Shown here in pieces: positions 18,339 through 26,613 of a stretch of DNA of 64,000 bases; the first letter of the stretch is position 1; the number at the start of each line of letters is the position of its first letter. The DNA is from VAXT01 sp963827725 (GTDB lineage: Bacteria > Actinomycetota > Thermoleophilia > Gaiellales > Gaiellaceae): positions 1,178,001 to 1,242,000 of the forward strand of contig CAWHBM010000001.1 of assembly GCA_963827725.1 (NCBI GenBank). The letters run 5' to 3'. Under the pieces are notes generated by a model. The model had not been told where the DNA came from. It worked only from the letters and a program-made list of their open reading frames with translations, and searched no databases. Both the position numbers and the translations under genes were made by a program.

Positions 18339-18667
18339 ATTTCCGCGCGCCGCGGATTCAGGCGATGCGCGACGGCGCCGACGCCACCGAGCTTGGCGAT
18401 GACGCGAAAGCCGGGGCGTGTTCTGACGACGTCCTCGTGGCCGTGAAGCTCGTGACCCGGCGCGACGACGAAGTGGGAGCCGTTGGCCCTCGTTTCCTCG
18501 TAGTCCTCGATCGGCGCAGCGATTCGCTCGCCGCACTCAGGGTCTGCGCACTCGCAGACGAGCTCGGCCTGGTTCGCGCCGATTCGCTCGGCGGTCTCCG
18601 CGATCCGCTCGTTGACGTCACGGAAGCGCGACTCCGTCTTCGCGATCTGTAGCTCTTCGCTTCTCAT
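18335..18667 (-). CDS. Conserved small protein with CxCxxxxC motif
   Basis: A 110-residue protein if started at ATG 18667; an upstream in-frame start at 18706 would add 13 residues. It has a charged helix (AKTESRFRDVNERIAETAERI) followed by LVCECADPECGERI, a compact Cys cluster that could bind zinc, and a Gly/His-rich C-terminal part (HFVVAPGHELHGHEDVV). I have seen this general pattern in actinobacterial proteins of unknown function but cannot name a role. Its stop codon shares the CTAG tetramer with serA. Confidence 0.6.
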   Translation of the reverse strand: MRSEELQIAKTESRFRDVNERIAETAERIGANQAELVCECADPECGERIAAPIEDYEETRANGSHFVVAPGHELHGHEDVVRTRPGFRVIAKLGGVGAVAHRLNPRRAEI

Positions 18668-18716
18668 CCAGGGGGGTCGCAAGGGAAACGGAGAAGCGGC
18701 GCGCAAAGTTTCGCCT

Positions 18717-18722
18717 TAGTCT
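18717..18722 (+). promoter_or_regulatory. -10 box of leaderless YbaK gene
   Basis: TAGTCT lies seven bases before the ATG at 18730 and no ribosome-binding site is present. Confidence 0.5.
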
Positions 18723-18729
18723 GGACTGC

Positions 18730-19218
18730 ATGGCTCGCCCCTGGCCAGAAGCCGTTGAGCGCGTGTCGTCCTTCTTGCGGCAGATGGGCGTCGAGGCGCG
18801 CATCGAGGAGTTCGAGACCGGCACACCGACTGCGGTCGAGGCCGCTCGCGCCGCGGGCTGCAAGCTAGGTCAGATCGTGAAGTCCCTGGTGTTCGACTGC
18901 GAGGGCCGCTGGGTGGTGGTGCTCGTACCGGGTGACAGACGGGCCGACCTCGAGAAGATCGCCTCCGCGGCCGGCGTGAACAAGGCGCGGATCGCCTCGC
19001 CCGAGCAGGTGGAGCGCGCAACCGGCTTCGTAGCGGGCGCCGTCGCGCCGTTCCCATTGCCGGCCGTCGACCGTGTCTTCGTCGACCACGGCCTCCTTGC
19101 CCACAAACGAGTCTGGGTCGGAGCCGGCTCGCCCAGCCACATGGCGGTGCTCTCTTCCGCCGATCTGGTGCGCCTGGCCAGGGCACAACCAATGGACGCC
19201 GTCGAGGCGGCCACGTAA
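18730..19218 (+). CDS. YbaK/EbsC-type aminoacyl-tRNA deacylase
   Basis: A 162-residue single-domain protein of the YbaK/ProX family, which trans-edits mischarged tRNAs such as Cys-, Ala- or Pro-misacylated species in the cytosol. The fold signatures are visible: the substrate-pocket Lys in GQIVKSLVFDCEG, VVVLVPGDRRADLEKI, and the glycine loop ATGFVAGAVAPFPL, ending with VGAGSPSHMAVLSSADL. Which tRNA it edits cannot be told. It is an independent transcription unit upstream of ilvE (32-nt gap). Confidence 0.88.
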   Translation: MARPWPEAVERVSSFLRQMGVEARIEEFETGTPTAVEAARAAGCKLGQIVKSLVFDCEGRWVVVLVPGDRRADLEKIASAAGVNKARIASPEQVERATGFVAGAVAPFPLPAVDRVFVDHGLLAHKRVWVGAGSPSHMAVLSSADLVRLARAQPMDAVEAAT

Positions 19219-19250
19219 CCTTTGACCGACTTCGCCAAGGAGGCAGGCGC

Positions 19251-20190
19251 GTGCACGAGACCGACAAGATCTGGATGAACGGTGAGCTCGTCGACTGGGC
19301 CGACGCAACGGTTCACGTCGGCACCCACGGGCTCCACTACGGTACCGGTGTCTTCGAAGGCATCCGCTGCTACGAGACGGACAAGGGGCCAGCGGTCTTC
19401 CGCCTGACGGATCACCTCGAGCGCCTGCACAACTCGGCGAACCTCCTGTACATGGACCTGCCCGTATTCGGTCACGGACCTCCACGCCGCCTGCATGGAG
19501 CTGATCGGCACAAACGGGCTGCCCGAGTGCTACCTGCGGCCGATCGCCTTCTCGGGCTACGGCGAGCTCGGGGTGTCCACAGCAGGGAATCCCATCGACG
19601 TCGTGATCATGAGCTGGCCCTGGGGCGCTTACCTCGGCGACGAGGGCATGAAGAACGGGATCCGGGTGAAGATCTCGTCCTGGCAGCGAGTCGGGCCGAA
19701 CACGATCCCGCACGCCTCCAAGGCGACCGGCATCTACCTGAACTCGATGCTCGCGGTCAGCGAGGCGAACCGTGCCGGCTACGACGAGGCGATCCTCCTC
19801 ACCGCGGAGGGATTCATCGCCGACGGCTCCGGCGAGAACGTCTTCATCGTCAAGGACGGGAAGATCGCGACTCCGCCGCTCTCGACCTCGATCCTCCCGG
19901 GAATCACCCGCGACTCGCTGATCCAGATCGCGCAGGACCTCGGGTACACCGTCGAGGAGAAGAACCTCATCCGATCCGACCTCGCGACCGCGGACGAGAT
20001 CTTCATGACCGGGACCGCCGCCGAGGTGACGCCGATCCGCGAAGTCGACGATCGCGAGATCGGTCCGCCGGGCCCCGTGACGAAGGAGCTCCAGACGGCG
20101 TATCTCGACACGTGCCGCGGCAAGAGCGAGCGCTGGGCACAGTGGCTCGAGTACGCGAAGATCGGGAACGCGACACCCGCGGAGGCGTGA
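19251..20190 (+). CDS. ilvE: Branched-chain amino acid aminotransferase, one apparent frameshift
   Basis: The N-terminal part (IWMNGELVDWADATVHVGTH, YGTGVFEGIRCYE) and the rest (ECYLRPIAFSGYGELGV, PHASKATGIYLNS with the PLP Lys, FIADGSGENVFIVKDGK) are fold-type IV IlvE but lie in two frames. Removing one G near 19470 joins them as MDLPYSVTDLHAACMELIG and gives 312 residues, the family length. IlvE makes valine, leucine and isoleucine from the oxo acids. GTG 19251 follows a clear AAGGAGG (19237-19243), so unlike many neighbours this gene has a leader. The stop overlaps the next gene by GTGA. Confidence 0.88.
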
Positions 20191-21305
20191 GGACCGAAAC
20201 GCGAGTTCCGCTCTCGCGCCCATATCTCGACGAGCGCGAGGAAGAGCTCGTCCTCGAGGTACTCCGCTCGGGCCGGCTGTCGTTGGGCCCCGCGGTCGAC
20301 CGGTTCGAGGAGCTCCTCGCCGATCGCGTGCAGGCGCCGTTCGCGGCCGCGGTTTCGAGCGGGACGGCGGGGCTGCACATGCTGTGCCACATGGCGGGCG
20401 TCGGGGACGGCGACGAGGTGATCACATCGCCGATCTCGTTCGTCGCGACCGCGAACTGCTTCATCATCGAGGGGGGCCGACCGGTCTTCGCCGATGTCGA
20501 CGCGCAGACGTTGAACATGGACCCGGCTGCGGTCGAAGCTGCAATCACCGAACGTACGAAGGGGATCGTCGCCGTCGACATGTTCGGGTACCCATGCGAG
20601 CTCGACGAGCTGCGCGCGATCGCCGAGCGCCACGGGCTCTGGCTGATCGACGATTCCTGCGAGGCGCTCGGTGCCGAATACAAGGGTGCGCCGATCGGAT
20701 CGCACGGCCCATCGGGCGCCTTTGGCTTCTACCCGAACAAGCAGATGACCACCGGTGAGGGCGGGATGGTCACGACCCACTCCGAGGATGAGTACGAGCT
20801 CCTGAAGAGCCTCCGCAACCAGGGACGCTCGTACGACTCGCGCTGGTTTCACCATCCCCGGGTCGGGTTCAACTACCGGCTGACCGACCTCCAGGCTGCC
20901 CTCGGGATCGCCCAGCTCGAGAAGCTCGATCGGATGCTGGCTATGCGAAGCGACGCTGCTGCGCGCTACACGGCGCTGCTCGAGGGATTCGACGGCGTGG
21001 AGCCGCCGCTTGCCGACGACGCCGATCATCGCCGCTCCTGGTTCGTTTACGTGGTGAAGGCCGCCGAGGGCGTCGACCGGGACACCGTGCTCGAGCGTCT
21101 GGCCGCCCAGGGAATCGAAGCCGGTCACTACGTCCCGGCGGTGCATCTCCAGCCGTACATGCGCGAGAGCTACGGGTTTGCGGAGGGCACTTGCCCGGTG
21201 GCCGAGGACGCGTGCGACCGAACGCTTGCACTCCCGTTCTTCCCGCAGCTCGAGCTCGAAGATCAGGAGCGCGTCGTCGAAGGCCTAAAGGCCGCGATTG
21301 CCTAG
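20187..21305 (+). CDS. DegT/DnrJ/EryC1/StrS family PLP aminotransferase
   Basis: A 372-residue sugar aminotransferase-type protein beginning VPLSRPYLDEREEELVLEVL. PLP Lys is in FGFYPNKQMTTGEGGM; AVSSGTAGLHM binds phosphate, and LIDDSCEALGAEYKG carries the Asp that contacts PLP. VGFNYRLTDLQAALG is the conserved substrate-loop region. These enzymes add an amino group to nucleotide-linked keto sugars for cell-surface glycans or antibiotics, but no sugar nucleotide genes are near, so the substrate is unknown. The GTG start is inside the ilvE stop (GTGA), giving coupling with amino acid metabolism. Confidence 0.88.
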   Translation: MRTETRVPLSRPYLDEREEELVLEVLRSGRLSLGPAVDRFEELLADRVQAPFAAAVSSGTAGLHMLCHMAGVGDGDEVITSPISFVATANCFIIEGGRPVFADVDAQTLNMDPAAVEAAITERTKGIVAVDMFGYPCELDELRAIAERHGLWLIDDSCEALGAEYKGAPIGSHGPSGAFGFYPNKQMTTGEGGMVTTHSEDEYELLKSLRNQGRSYDSRWFHHPRVGFNYRLTDLQAALGIAQLEKLDRMLAMRSDAAARYTALLEGFDGVEPPLADDADHRRSWFVYVVKAAEGVDRDTVLERLAAQGIEAGHYVPAVHLQPYMRESYGFAEGTCPVAEDACDRTLALPFFPQLELEDQERVVEGLKAAIA

Positions 21306-21807
21306 TCCTCTCGTCAGCGAAGACCGCTCGGCAGCCGGCATCTATGTGCCCGCGATTCTTGCGGGCCTTGTGGCGGCTGTCGCCGGGGGCATCGCCTGGG
21401 GGCTGATCATCAAGTGGACGGACTACGAGGTGGGGTTCGTCGCGTGGGGCATCGGCTTTCTGACGGGCATCGCCGTCCTCACGGCAAGCCGCGGGTCGAG
21501 GGGTCTCCCTTTCCAGGCGATCGCCATCGTGTGCGCACTCCTGGGCATCGCCGTCGGGAAGTACCTGGGCTTCGTCTGGGCCCTACAGGAAGCCGCTGAG
21601 GACGCCGGCGTCGCCATCAGCATCCCGATCTTCTCCAGTGACACGATCAACCTCTTCTTCGACGAGCTCGGCGAGGTGTTCGGCTTGTTCGACCTGCTCT
21701 GGACTGGTTTCGCGGTCTACTCGGCGTGGCGCACCCTCCAGCCGCAACAGCCCGAGCCCGTCGAGACGCCACCCGAGCCCAAGCCCCCCGCGGAACCAGC
21801 GCCCTGA
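21298..21807 (+). CDS. Four-helix membrane protein with Pro-rich tail
   Basis: A 169-residue protein starting at TTG 21298, overlapping the upstream stop by 8 nt. Predicted helices: VPAILAGLVAAVAGGIAWGL, FVAWGIGFLTGIAVL, AIAIVCALLGIAVGKYLGF and a less clear LFDLLWTGFAVYSAW. The last 30 residues are Pro/Glu-rich (PEPVETPPEPKPPAEPAP) and probably cytosolic. No enzymatic motif is present and I do not recognise the family; it is co-transcribed with the DegT gene. Confidence 0.6.
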   Translation: MPSPLVSEDRSAAGIYVPAILAGLVAAVAGGIAWGLIIKWTDYEVGFVAWGIGFLTGIAVLTASRGSRGLPFQAIAIVCALLGIAVGKYLGFVWALQEAAEDAGVAISIPIFSSDTINLFFDELGEVFGLFDLLWTGFAVYSAWRTLQPQQPEPVETPPEPKPPAEPAP

Positions 21808-21810
21808 CAC

Positions 21811-21846
21811 GGGTCTGACCCCGTAAGCCCTAACGGGGTCAGACCC
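21811..21846. repeat. Inverted repeat with GGGGTCTGACCCC core (hairpin)
   Basis: Arms GGGTCTGACCCCGT (21811-21824) and ACGGGGTCAGACCC (21833-21846) pair perfectly over 14 bp around an 8-nt loop, immediately after the stop of the membrane protein gene. It may end that transcript, although no T tract follows. Each arm is itself nearly self-complementary. Confidence 0.7.
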
Positions 21847-21937
21847 CGTTAAGACGTGGTGGTCCGGCTTGAGATGGTCAAGCCATTTGTGGATGAGCTT
21901 CGCGGGTTGCGTTACGAAGCCATGACCTTTGAGCGGT

Positions 21938-21950
21938 GGGGTCTGACCCC
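21938..21950. repeat. Solo copy of GGGGTCTGACCCC palindrome
   Basis: A third copy of the 13-nt core, between the hairpin and the palindrome at 21957, in a 180-bp gene-free stretch. Confidence 0.65.
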
Positions 21951-21956
21951 GCGAAC

Positions 21957-21981
21957 CTTTACGGGGTCTGACCCCGTAAAG
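21957..21981. repeat. 25-bp palindrome overlapping a promoter
   Basis: CTTTACGGGGTC and GACCCCGTAAAG form perfect 12-bp arms around a single T. The right arm runs into TAAAGT (21977-21982), six bases before the next ATG, so the element overlaps a likely -10 box and could be an operator. Confidence 0.6.
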
Positions 21982-21988
21982 TTGCGGC

Positions 21989-22348
21989 ATGGCGGACGGT
22001 GCTGGGCGGATGATCTTCCTCGGCTTCGGGAAGTACGCGCGCGCCGACAAGATCTACGCGGTCGAGCCGATCGTCGGCAAGGACCGGGGTGGAGGACACC
22101 GCACGCGTGTCTGGATCGAGGGTGTGCCGGATCCGATCATCGCCGGCCGCACCGAGCGGACGATCCTCCACGACATGGGCCAGGACGCAGCGATGGGCGC
22201 GCCGATCATCGACGAGGCTGTGAAGCTCGCCGAGCGGATCGTCGTCGATGCCGAGAAGGGCCGCGTCGACCTGAATGACCTCGGCCGTCGTGCTCGCCGC
22301 TTGCTCGAGAAGACTTCCCGCCCCGGCGAGGGCGAAAAGCTCTTCTGA
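21989..22348 (+). CDS. RemA/DUF370-like small protein
   Basis: A 119-residue protein. The first half, IFLGFGKYARADKIYAVEP followed by GGGHRTRVWIEGV, resembles the GFGN-x-V-x-A-x-RI and GRRTRAV segments of RemA-type DUF370 proteins, which are small DNA-binding biofilm or housekeeping regulators. The second half (AIIDEAVKL-type helix, GRRARRLLEKTSRP) is extra. The similarity is short and by eye only, so function is uncertain. The ATG follows TAAAGT by six bases; the palindrome upstream could be its own target. The stop overlaps the putative CTG start of the exporter gene. Confidence 0.5.
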   Translation: MADGAGRMIFLGFGKYARADKIYAVEPIVGKDRGGGHRTRVWIEGVPDPIIAGRTERTILHDMGQDAAMGAPIIDEAVKLAERIVVDAEKGRVDLNDLGRRARRLLEKTSRPGEGEKLF

Positions 22349-23620
22349 CCGACCTCGGCCGCCCAGAGCCGCCGAGTCGCGGCTTTCTTGCCCGGATCGC
22401 GGTCGACATCCGGCCGCTTCGCGAGTCGCGCGACTTCAGGCGGTTGTGGTTCGGCACCGGCATCTCGGCGATCGGGAGCCAGATCACGACGGTCGCGATT
22501 CCCTTCCAGGTCTACGAGCTGACGCACTCGACCCTGCTCGTCGGCCTGCTCGGGATCGCCGCGCTCGTCCCACTGCTGACGGTGCCCCTCTACGGCGGGG
22601 CGGTCGCGGATGCGGTCGACCGCCGGCGGCTTCTGCTTTTCTCGGACGTCGCGCTCTTGGCCGTCACCGGTGGGCTGCTCGCGAATGCGCTCCTCGCCAG
22701 CCCGAGCGTCTGGTTTCTCTTCGTCGCAGAGGCCCTCGGAACTGCCGCCTATGCGTTCCAGAGGCCGGCGCGGAATGCCTTGACGCCGGCACTCGTCGGC
22801 GAAGGCCAGCTCCTTGCGGCGATCGCCGTCGAGGACGTCGTCTTCACGCTGGCGCGAGTCCTCGGGCCGGCACTCGGCGGTGTCTTGATCGCGAGCATCG
22901 GGCTCCCGGGGGCTTACGGGCTCGACCTCCTTACCTTCGCCGCTTCGCTGATCGCGATCTGGCTGCTGCCATCGGTGCCGCCTTCACCTGACGCCGACAG
23001 GCCGAGCATCAGGTCGATCATGGAGGGCCTCCGTTACGTGGGGCGCAAGAAGGTGCTGCTCGGCATCTTCCTGGTCGACACGAATGCGATGGTCTTCGGC
23101 ATGCCTCGCTCGCTCTTTCCGGCGCTCGCCGATCGCCTTGGCGGCGGCGCGGGCCTCCTGGGCTTCCTGTACGCCGCTCCCTTTGCCGGCGCCCTCGTCG
23201 CTTCGCTGCTCTCCGGATCGCTGAACGCGATCCGGCGGCAGGGTCTGGCCGTCTGTTTCGCCGCGGCCGCTTGGGGTGCTGCAATAGCCCTCGTCGGCTT
23301 CGCGGATGCCGCGTGGGTCGCGCTGGTGTTCCTCGCCCTGGCCGGAGCGGCCGACTTCGTGAGCGCCGTGCTGCGCTCGAACATTCTCCTCACGGTGACG
23401 CCTGACTCGCTGCGCGGTCGTGTGTCCGGGATCGAGCTCGCTCAGGTCGCGGGCGCGCCCGAGATCGGGAACGTGGAGGCGGGAATCGTCGCGTCGATCG
23501 CGGGCGTCCGCGCGCTCGATCGTCTCCGGCGGCGTGCTCACGATCGTCGGCACCGCGGCGGTGGCCCTGGCAGTCCCGGCCCTCGTCCGCTACGACGCTA
23601 GGGAGTCCAAGAAGGAATGA
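22345..23620 (+). CDS. MFS transporter (EntS/MFS-3 type), one apparent frameshift
   Basis: A 12-helix major facilitator of about 424 residues when read across one +1 shift near 23514, where RASIVSGGVLTIVGTAAVAL continues the last helix. N-terminal RESRDFRRLWFGTGISAIGSQ and the loop GGAVADAVDRRRLLLFSD match the MFS-3 group, which includes enterobactin and drug exporters. The start is unclear: the conserved N-terminus lies upstream of TTG 22444, and the only candidate is CTG 22345, overlapping the previous TGA. The stop overlaps the start of the glycosylase gene (ATGA), so all three genes form one operon. Confidence 0.78.
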
Positions 23621-24180
23621 AGCTGCGAAAGGCTTTCTTCGCCCGCAGCGTCCACGACGTGGCGCCCGAGCTCGTCGGCGCGACGCTTCTCGTTGACGGA
23701 ATCGGCGGTCGCATCGTCGAGGTCGAGGCGTACGACCACGAGGATCCGGCCGCGCACAGCTACCGCGGCAAGACTGCGCGCAACGCGTCGATGTTCGGCC
23801 CGCCGGGCAGGGCTTACGTCTACCGGTCGTACGGCATCCACTGGTGCCTCAACCTCGTCTGCGCGGACGCGAGCGCCGTCCTGCTTCGAGCCCTCGAGCC
23901 GACCCACGGGCAGGATGAGATGGCGGCTCGTCGCGGCATCGCCGAGCCGAGGCTCCTCGCCTCCGGCCCGGGCCGTCTGGCGCAGGCGCTCGGAATCACC
24001 CGCGAGCACGACGGGCTTGCCCTCGACCGGACGCCATTCGAGCTCTACGCAAGGGAGGATGTCGCGGTCGAGGTCGGCCTACGGGTGGGGATCACCAAGG
24101 CGGCCGAGCGGCCCTGGCGCTACGGCGAGGCGGGCTCGAAGTTCCTGAGCCGCCCGCTCAGGCCGCGACGGCGATCCTGA
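23617..24180 (+). CDS. 3-methyladenine DNA glycosylase (AAG/MPG family)
   Basis: A 187-residue monofunctional glycosylase of the mammalian-type AAG family that removes 3-methyladenine and hypoxanthine from DNA in base-excision repair. The catalytic Glu is in RIVEVEAYDHEDPAAHSYRG, with the adjacent intercalating/binding segment SMFGPPGRAYVYRSYGIHWC; LASGPGRLAQALGIT is the C-terminal family mark. Length and motifs are normal. It overlaps the MFS gene by 4 bp at the start and the convergent penicillin-binding protein gene by 23 bp at the end. Confidence 0.92.
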   Translation: MKLRKAFFARSVHDVAPELVGATLLVDGIGGRIVEVEAYDHEDPAAHSYRGKTARNASMFGPPGRAYVYRSYGIHWCLNLVCADASAVLLRALEPTHGQDEMAARRGIAEPRLLASGPGRLAQALGITREHDGLALDRTPFELYAREDVAVEVGLRVGITKAAERPWRYGEAGSKFLSRPLRPRRRS

Positions 24181-26590
24181 TCAGCATCCCCGGAGCTGCG
24201 GCGACCCCGGCTCGCGGCAGCTGGAAGACGACTCGTCCCGGCCGGCCCTCCCTCGCGGTCTCCACTTCGTACTTGAACCCGCGGCGCTCGAGCCTCTCCT
24301 GAGCGACGCTTACGGGCAGGCCGATGATCTGGGGCACGACCCCGTGCGTCGGTTTCGCCACGATCAGCTTGACCCGCTCGTAGGCCGAGAGGCGACCGCG
24401 CTTGGGCACCTGGCTGAGCACGACGTTCGGGCGCTCTCCAGGCTTTGCTACACGGTTGACGAGCTCCGGAGTCAGCGGCTGCCCGATGAGGCGCGCGCGA
24501 GCAGCCTGCACGCTCTGGCCGACGACATCGGGAACATCGACTTCATTGGGCTTGCAGTTCGCGGTCTCCCTGGTCTGTTCGTCGAAGAAGAGGACGAGCT
24601 TCGGGGAGTGGCAGTTGCCGTTGTCGACCTGGATCCGGCCGTCGCGGAAGACGACCTCGCTCGGCGTTCCGTACGGCGCATAAGTCGAGGCGAACGACTC
24701 TGGCTCGGAGTCTTTCAACAAGGGGAGGGCGGCCTGCACGAACGTCCGCCAGATCTCGGCGGGAAAGGTCCCGCCGGCGACCGGTTCGCCGTGGTACTCG
24801 GTCTCCATCGACTTCAGCTCTCGGGGATAACCCACCCAGACGGCAACGGTCAGCTGTGGGATCGAGCCCACGAACCACGCGTCGCCGTAATTCTCCGTCG
24901 TGCCCGTCTTTCCGGCGACAGCCCGGTCGGGCAGGGCTGCGCGTCGTCCGGTCCCCTGCGTCACCACTTTCTGGAGGATCGAGTTGAGGATCGCCGTCTT
25001 CGTCGGGCTGAGGACCCGATGCGCTACAGGCTCGTTCGGTTTCTTGTTCTTGCCGGTGCCGATCTGGACAACCGCTCGGGGGACGTTGCCGAGGACCGAT
25101 CCGTCGATCCTGTTGCCGCCGTTCGCAAAGGTTGAGAATGCGCGCGCCATCTCGAGCGGGTTCGCAGCCTCCGCACCGAGCCCGATCGCGAAGTAGCTGT
25201 TCAGCTTGCTGCGAATCCCGGCGTCGCGGGCGACCCGGGCGACGTTCTGCGGGCCGATCAGTTGCGTCAACTGCGCGTAGACCGCGTTGTCTGAGTGGAT
25301 CGTCGCCTGCTCGAGGTTGATCCGGCCCAGGTACGAGCCCTCGTAGTTGTTCACCTGCCACAGACGGTCTCCCAGAGGGATGACGATCTGTCGCGAATCG
25401 AACTCGGTGGCCGGTGAGATCCCCGCGTCCAGCGCAGCGCCGAGGACGAACGGCTTGAAAGCCGATCCGGGCTGCCGCTCGCCCTGGACGGCGAGATTGA
25501 ACTGGCTCTCGCGGTAGTTCGAGCCGCCGACCATCGCGAGGACCTCGCCGGTCTTCGGATTGATCGCTACGAGCGCCGCCTCCGGCCCTTCTGGGTCCGA
25601 GAGCACCTTCGCGATCGCCGCTCGCGCCTTCTTCTGGAGGCCGAGGTCGAGGGTGGTCTTGATCCGGAGCCCGCCGCCGAACACGGCTCCGGGGCCATAG
25701 TCCTCGTGGTTGATCAGCTGCTCCTTCACGTAGTTGACGAAGTACTGGCCCTCCTTCGCCTGGGTGCCGGGCAGCTGAACCTCGTCCGGCGAAGGAAGGG
25801 CTGCGGTTCGCGCGAGCTGGTACTCGTCGTGAGCGATCACTCCCTGGGCGCGCATCAGTTCGAGCACGAGCCGGCGCCGCTCCTTCGCGTTCTTCGGATT
25901 CGTGACCGGGTCGTACCGAGCAGGGTCTCGCGGGATCCCCGCGAGGAGGGCGGCCTCCGGGAGCGTGAGCTTGCTCGCGTGCTTGTGGAAGTAGGTGAGC
26001 GCCGCCTGCTCGATCCCGTACGCACCGTTCCCGAAGTAGATCGTGTTCAGGTACGCAGTCAGGATCCAGTCCTTGTCCTTCCGCTGCTCGAGCTGCCAGG
26101 CGAGCGCGGCCTCCTTCAGCTTGCGCGCGACCGAGCGGTTGTCCTTCACGTAGGCGTTCTTGATGAACTGCTGGGTGATCGTCGAACCACCTTGAACGAC
26201 GCCTTGGTTCTCGATGTCGGCCCAGAGCGCGCGGCCGATCGCACGCATGTCGACGCCCCGGTGGTCGAAGAAGCGCTTGTCCTCGATAGCGACGATCGCC
26301 TGCTTCATGATCGGGTTGATCTGGTCGTGGTTCACGATCACGCGGCTCTCGCGGCCGCGGAGGACCGTGAGCAGCTTCCCGTTCCGGTCGTACATGTAGC
26401 CGTCGTGCGCGATCTTCTGCTGATGCGCAGGGTTGTACTCCGGAAGTTGGCTCGCGATCGCCGTCATCAGCCCGAAGACGAACGACGCGGACGAGAGCAG
26501 GCCGAGCACCACGATGAGCGCGAAGAAGCGGAGCTTGCGGATTCGGCGGCCGTTCTTCTTGGCGGGCCGGGGTCTGCGGCGTAAACGCAA
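24158..26590 (-). CDS. Class A penicillin-binding protein with PASTA domains
   Basis: An 810-residue bifunctional cell-wall synthase. A Lys/Arg-rich cytosolic tail and one membrane helix (FFALIVVLGLLSSASFVFGL) precede the glycosyltransferase GT51 domain (VAIEDKRFFDHRGVD catalytic Glu, GGSTITQQFIKN). The transpeptidase follows: nucleophile Ser in QPGSAFKPFVLG (SxxK), SxN in HSDNAVYAQ, and KTGT in VAGKTGTTENYGDAW. Two C-terminal PASTA domains (DVPDVVGQSVQAAR and VPQIIGLPVSVAQERL) probably sense muropeptide. It starts with TTG, seven bases after a TAGACT box, divergent from tyrS. Confidence 0.93.
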   Translation of the reverse strand: MRLRRRPRPAKKNGRRIRKLRFFALIVVLGLLSSASFVFGLMTAIASQLPEYNPAHQQKIAHDGYMYDRNGKLLTVLRGRESRVIVNHDQINPIMKQAIVAIEDKRFFDHRGVDMRAIGRALWADIENQGVVQGGSTITQQFIKNAYVKDNRSVARKLKEAALAWQLEQRKDKDWILTAYLNTIYFGNGAYGIEQAALTYFHKHASKLTLPEAALLAGIPRDPARYDPVTNPKNAKERRRLVLELMRAQGVIAHDEYQLARTAALPSPDEVQLPGTQAKEGQYFVNYVKEQLINHEDYGPGAVFGGGLRIKTTLDLGLQKKARAAIAKVLSDPEGPEAALVAINPKTGEVLAMVGGSNYRESQFNLAVQGERQPGSAFKPFVLGAALDAGISPATEFDSRQIVIPLGDRLWQVNNYEGSYLGRINLEQATIHSDNAVYAQLTQLIGPQNVARVARDAGIRSKLNSYFAIGLGAEAANPLEMARAFSTFANGGNRIDGSVLGNVPRAVVQIGTGKNKKPNEPVAHRVLSPTKTAILNSILQKVVTQGTGRRAALPDRAVAGKTGTTENYGDAWFVGSIPQLTVAVWVGYPRELKSMETEYHGEPVAGGTFPAEIWRTFVQAALPLLKDSEPESFASTYAPYGTPSEVVFRDGRIQVDNGNCHSPKLVLFFDEQTRETANCKPNEVDVPDVVGQSVQAARARLIGQPLTPELVNRVAKPGERPNVVLSQVPKRGRLSAYERVKLIVAKPTHGVVPQIIGLPVSVAQERLERRGFKYEVETAREGRPGRVVFQLPRAGVAAAPGMLIRIAVAA

Positions 26591-26597
26591 GGTCCCG

Positions 26598-26607
26598 AGT
26601 CTAGACT
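26598..26607. promoter_or_regulatory. Palindromic overlapping divergent -10 boxes (PBP / tyrS)
   Basis: AGTCTAGACT is a perfect palindrome giving TAGACT on both strands, seven bases before the penicillin-binding protein TTG and six bases before the tyrS ATG. Both mRNAs appear leaderless and their promoters are mutually exclusive. Confidence 0.55.
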
Positions 26608-26613
26608 CGGATC

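Noticed and set aside
22275..22991. Plus-strand 238-codon frame overlapping the MFS gene
   Set aside because: Arg/Pro/Ala-rich shadow frame; the MFS frame has clear helices and motifs.
24344..26584. Long plus-strand open frames opposite the penicillin-binding protein
   Set aside because: They are GC-driven shadows of a gene with complete domains on the other strand.
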